Source: Verrucomicrobiaceae bacterium
GTDB taxonomy: Bacteria; Verrucomicrobiota; Verrucomicrobiia; Verrucomicrobiales; Verrucomicrobiaceae
DNA length: 64,000 bases
Assembly (NCBI GenBank): GCA_947466075.1
Contig: CANIBP010000011.1
Coordinates: forward strand, 1-64,000
Reading direction: 5' to 3'
How positions within the stretch are numbered: the first letter of the stretch is position 1; every line of letters begins with the position of its first letter. Both the position numbers and the translations under genes were made by a program. This document shows positions 62,157 through 64,000 of the stretch, piece by piece. The notes below the pieces were generated by a model. The model was given only the letters and a program-made list of their open reading frames with translations, did no database searches and was not told where the DNA came from.

Positions 62157-63374
62157 CTACCGCATCCAACGGGGTTCGGTGATACGGCCAAAGCCGCGGA
62201 GCAGCGCGCGACGGTTCCCGCTGCGGAGGTCTTGCACAAACAACTCGCCATGCTGGATGTAGGTGAGGAAATGGCCGTTCGGACTCCATGAAGGATGCTG
62301 AGCACCACCAGCCTGCAGGATGTGAGCTCCGCCATTGGGATAGGGCTTGATGGCGACGGCCCACTCGCCTCCTCTGCGTGTGGTGAAGGCGATGTTTCTG
62401 CCGTCAGGCGACCATTCGGGGTCGGTGCAGAAGTGATAGCCGGTGCGCCAACGAAATAGGCGTGAGCTGCCGCCTTCTTTCTGCGGGACTTCGACAACAA
62501 ACAGTTTTGGGCCGTCCCCATCATCGTTGGAGAAGACGATGTGTTTGCCATCAGGATGCCAGGAAGGACTGGCCGGCGCACCAACGGAATCACTCACGCA
62601 AGCGGCGGTGTTGGTGTTGAGGTCACTCACGAAAATCTCGGGATTGCCGATGAAACTCATCACGGCGGCGAGATGCGTGCCATCAGGGGAGAAAGCCGAG
62701 CCAAAACTGCTACCAGGTGTGTCAGTCACACCTCGTTCCCAGCCAACATTGAGATCAAGCAGTCGAATGATTGGGAAACCACTGCGGTAGCTGGTGAAGG
62801 CGACCATGGAGGAGTCAGGCGCTAGTGAGGGAGAGACGGCACCGTGTTTGTCATGCGTGACTTGATGCACATCGCCACCCTCGGCATCACAAACATAGAT
62901 CTGCCGCTTTCCGGTTTTGTCGCACACAAAAACGATGCGACTCGTGGCGAGACCAGGCCTGCCAGTGATGGTGTAAATCACATCGTCGGTGAGCGCTTTG
63001 AGGTTCTCATCGAGACCCGGAGCGGCGTAGCTGCGCTGAAAGAGTTCTTTGCCCTTGGCATCACGGAGTTTGCCAGTGACACGTCCGCCGACGGAAGATC
63101 CCTCGATGGCGAAATCGATTTTCTCATCGTCTCCGGCCACGAAGAATTCACGTGAGGCTAGTAGTTCTTTACGCAACGCATCCTGGGCGCTGACCGCCAT
63201 GCCACCGGTGAAGGGACCGATCCGAATGCGCGGCATCGATTTCTTCTGCTCCTCACTCTTCGCTTTGTTCCCTAGGCCGATCCAGCCGCGCAGGGTGTCC
63301 ATGATTCCAGCCTCAGCTCGTGTGCCGAGGCTGACGGCGAGCGTGAGGATGAGAAGCAGCGCACGGGCGTTCAT
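62157..63374 (-). CDS. tolB: TolB-like periplasmic beta-propeller protein
   Basis: A 405-residue TolB. A signal peptide (MNARALLLILTLAVSLGTRA) precedes the N-terminal alpha/beta domain (about 40-160). The six-blade WD40-like (PD40) propeller follows: SRIVFVCDKTGKRQIYVCD, SLAPDSSMVAFTSYRSGFP, SAFSPDGTHLAAVMSFIGNP, SWHPDGKHIVFSNDDGDGP, EWSPDGRNIAFTTRRGGEW and a last SWSPNGHFLTYIQHGELF blade. TolB links the inner-membrane TolQRA complex and Pal to keep the outer membrane intact. It starts eight bases after the TonB/TolA-like gene and is followed by the Pal-like lipoprotein. Confidence 0.9.
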   Translation of the reverse strand: MNARALLLILTLAVSLGTRAEAGIMDTLRGWIGLGNKAKSEEQKKSMPRIRIGPFTGGMAVSAQDALRKELLASREFFVAGDDEKIDFAIEGSSVGGRVTGKLRDAKGKELFQRSYAAPGLDENLKALTDDVIYTITGRPGLATSRIVFVCDKTGKRQIYVCDAEGGDVHQVTHDKHGAVSPSLAPDSSMVAFTSYRSGFPIIRLLDLNVGWERGVTDTPGSSFGSAFSPDGTHLAAVMSFIGNPEIFVSDLNTNTAACVSDSVGAPASPSWHPDGKHIVFSNDDGDGPKLFVVEVPQKEGGSSRLFRWRTGYHFCTDPEWSPDGRNIAFTTRRGGEWAVAIKPYPNGGAHILQAGGAQHPSWSPNGHFLTYIQHGELFVQDLRSGNRRALLRGFGRITEPRWMR

Positions 63375-63382
63375 GGTTGGTT

Positions 63383-64000
63383 TCAGGGCAGCAGGAGAAA
63401 GTTGAGTTCCAGATCGTAGCTGTCTTTGGAGAAATTTGAAGGCAGTGCTGTGGAAATTTTTTTCACTTTGGCCGCCGCCTCAAGGATGGATTGATCTAGG
63501 ACATGCGAACGTGAGAATTTGCTCATTTGCGTTTTCAACACGCTGCCATCCTTGCCAATGGAGATGTTCAGTCGTGCCTCACGCTGGGTAGCTGGCACAG
63601 CATCAATGGGCGGCGCGGTCCACCCGGCCAAAAACGCACGATTCACGGCTTCGTCTATGGGATCGAGGTTCACCTCATCTTCTCCCGTCTCTTTTCCTGG
63701 GAGTGGCACGGGCGGCGGGCGCATGGCATTCAGTCGCGCAAAGTCCATCAGCGTGGGATTGGCCATGGGTGGAGGGGGCACGGCATAAGCACCATAGCCG
63801 CGTTTCTCCGGCGCACGTCGCAGGGTGATGCTGCGATTTGCCGCAGGTTTTGGAGCCGGGATTGCGGGCGCAAACAGTGGCGTGCCAGAATCATTCGGCA
63901 CGGCCACCATCTGATGCTGCTGCACGGGTGCAGCGATCAAGGTGGCTTTTTGCACCGGCGGTTCTGCACTCGGTTTCGGCTTTGATTCAGGGGGCGTCGC
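63383..64000 (-). CDS. TonB/TolA-like C-terminal domain protein (start outside window)
   Basis: The frame is open from the window edge (64000, reading ATPPESKPKPSAEPP) to the stop at 63383. The first part is Pro/Ala/Lys-rich like the periplasm-spanning linker of TonB or TolA. The last about 90 residues form a TonB-C/TolA-C-like domain (RLNISIGKDGSVLKTQMSKFSRSHVLDQS with cut at 20 residues: NISIGKDGSVLKTQM, then SILEAAAKV and YDLELNFLLLP). The N-terminal membrane helix should lie beyond the window. Position before tolB and the Pal-like gene suggests a TolA role. Confidence 0.7.
   Translation of the reverse strand, partial: ATPPESKPKPSAEPPVQKATLIAAPVQQHQMVAVPNDSGTPLFAPAIPAPKPAANRSITLRRAPEKRGYGAYAVPPPPMANPTLMDFARLNAMRPPPVPLPGKETGEDEVNLDPIDEAVNRAFLAGWTAPPIDAVPATQREARLNISIGKDGSVLKTQMSKFSRSHVLDQSILEAAAKVKKISTALPSNFSKDSYDLELNFLLLP

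Overview
The window looks like a chromosomal segment from a Verrucomicrobiota bacterium, probably the Verrucomicrobiales (Prosthecobacter/Verrucomicrobium-like). The pointers are a TIGR04073-type exosortase-associated protein, a TIGR02597-like C-terminal domain, a MoxR/DUF58/BatA/VWA operon, a ThuA-domain secreted protein, and a giant surface-type protein built from SdrD-B and putative-Ig repeats. The placement comes from family knowledge, not from a search.

Region 1 (1-1030): a small, visibly AT-richer accessory patch holding the tail of a forward gene, a transposase N-terminus remnant and two unrecognised minus-strand genes directly behind purL. Region 2 (1038-7440): purL, a membrane-anchored hypothetical, an antitoxin-like gene split by an in-frame amber codon, a Tm-1/UPF0261 protein, a secreted Lys/Asp-tailed protein with its own terminator, a LURP-one-like protein and a three-way-junction inverted repeat. 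Region 3 (7432-17193, minus strand): a compact eight-gene operon read from a tRNA-Thr(CGU): membrane protein, PHP phosphoesterase with a histone-H1-like tail, ispF, MoxR ATPase, DUF58, two BatA/VWA membrane proteins and a DUF167 protein. Region 4 (17390-23258): a small conserved protein, the TIGR04073 protein, gatC-gatA, a ThuA-domain protein, a four-helix membrane protein and argG.

Region 5 (23602-58560) is the centre of interest. It is one 35-kb reading frame, about 11,650 codons, with no frame change from signal peptide to C-terminal domain. It is cut by only three in-frame stops (TAA at 35236, TAG at 52057, TAG at 57391). It encodes DUF11-like domains, about 38 SdrD-type B domains with Asp/Asn-rich putative calcium loops, about 36 cysteine-paired putative-Ig (He_PIG) repeats, two beta-propeller-like regions, three jelly-roll-like inserts, a LamG domain nested inside an Ig repeat, a final ten-repeat B-domain array and a TIGR02597-like end. 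Two of the stops sit where sister repeats or family homologues have Tyr or Trp, so each could be one substitution from sense.

Region 6 (58618-64000): an L,D-transpeptidase lipoprotein and a secreted Cys/His hydrolase-like protein follow the giant frame. On the opposite strand a TonB/TolA-like protein (cut by the window edge), TolB, a Pal-like OmpA lipoprotein, an SMP-30 lactonase-like protein and an ABC ATPase form a tight operon. Together the window combines housekeeping genes (purine, arginine, isoprenoid, Gln-tRNA amidation) with a large investment in the cell envelope and surface.
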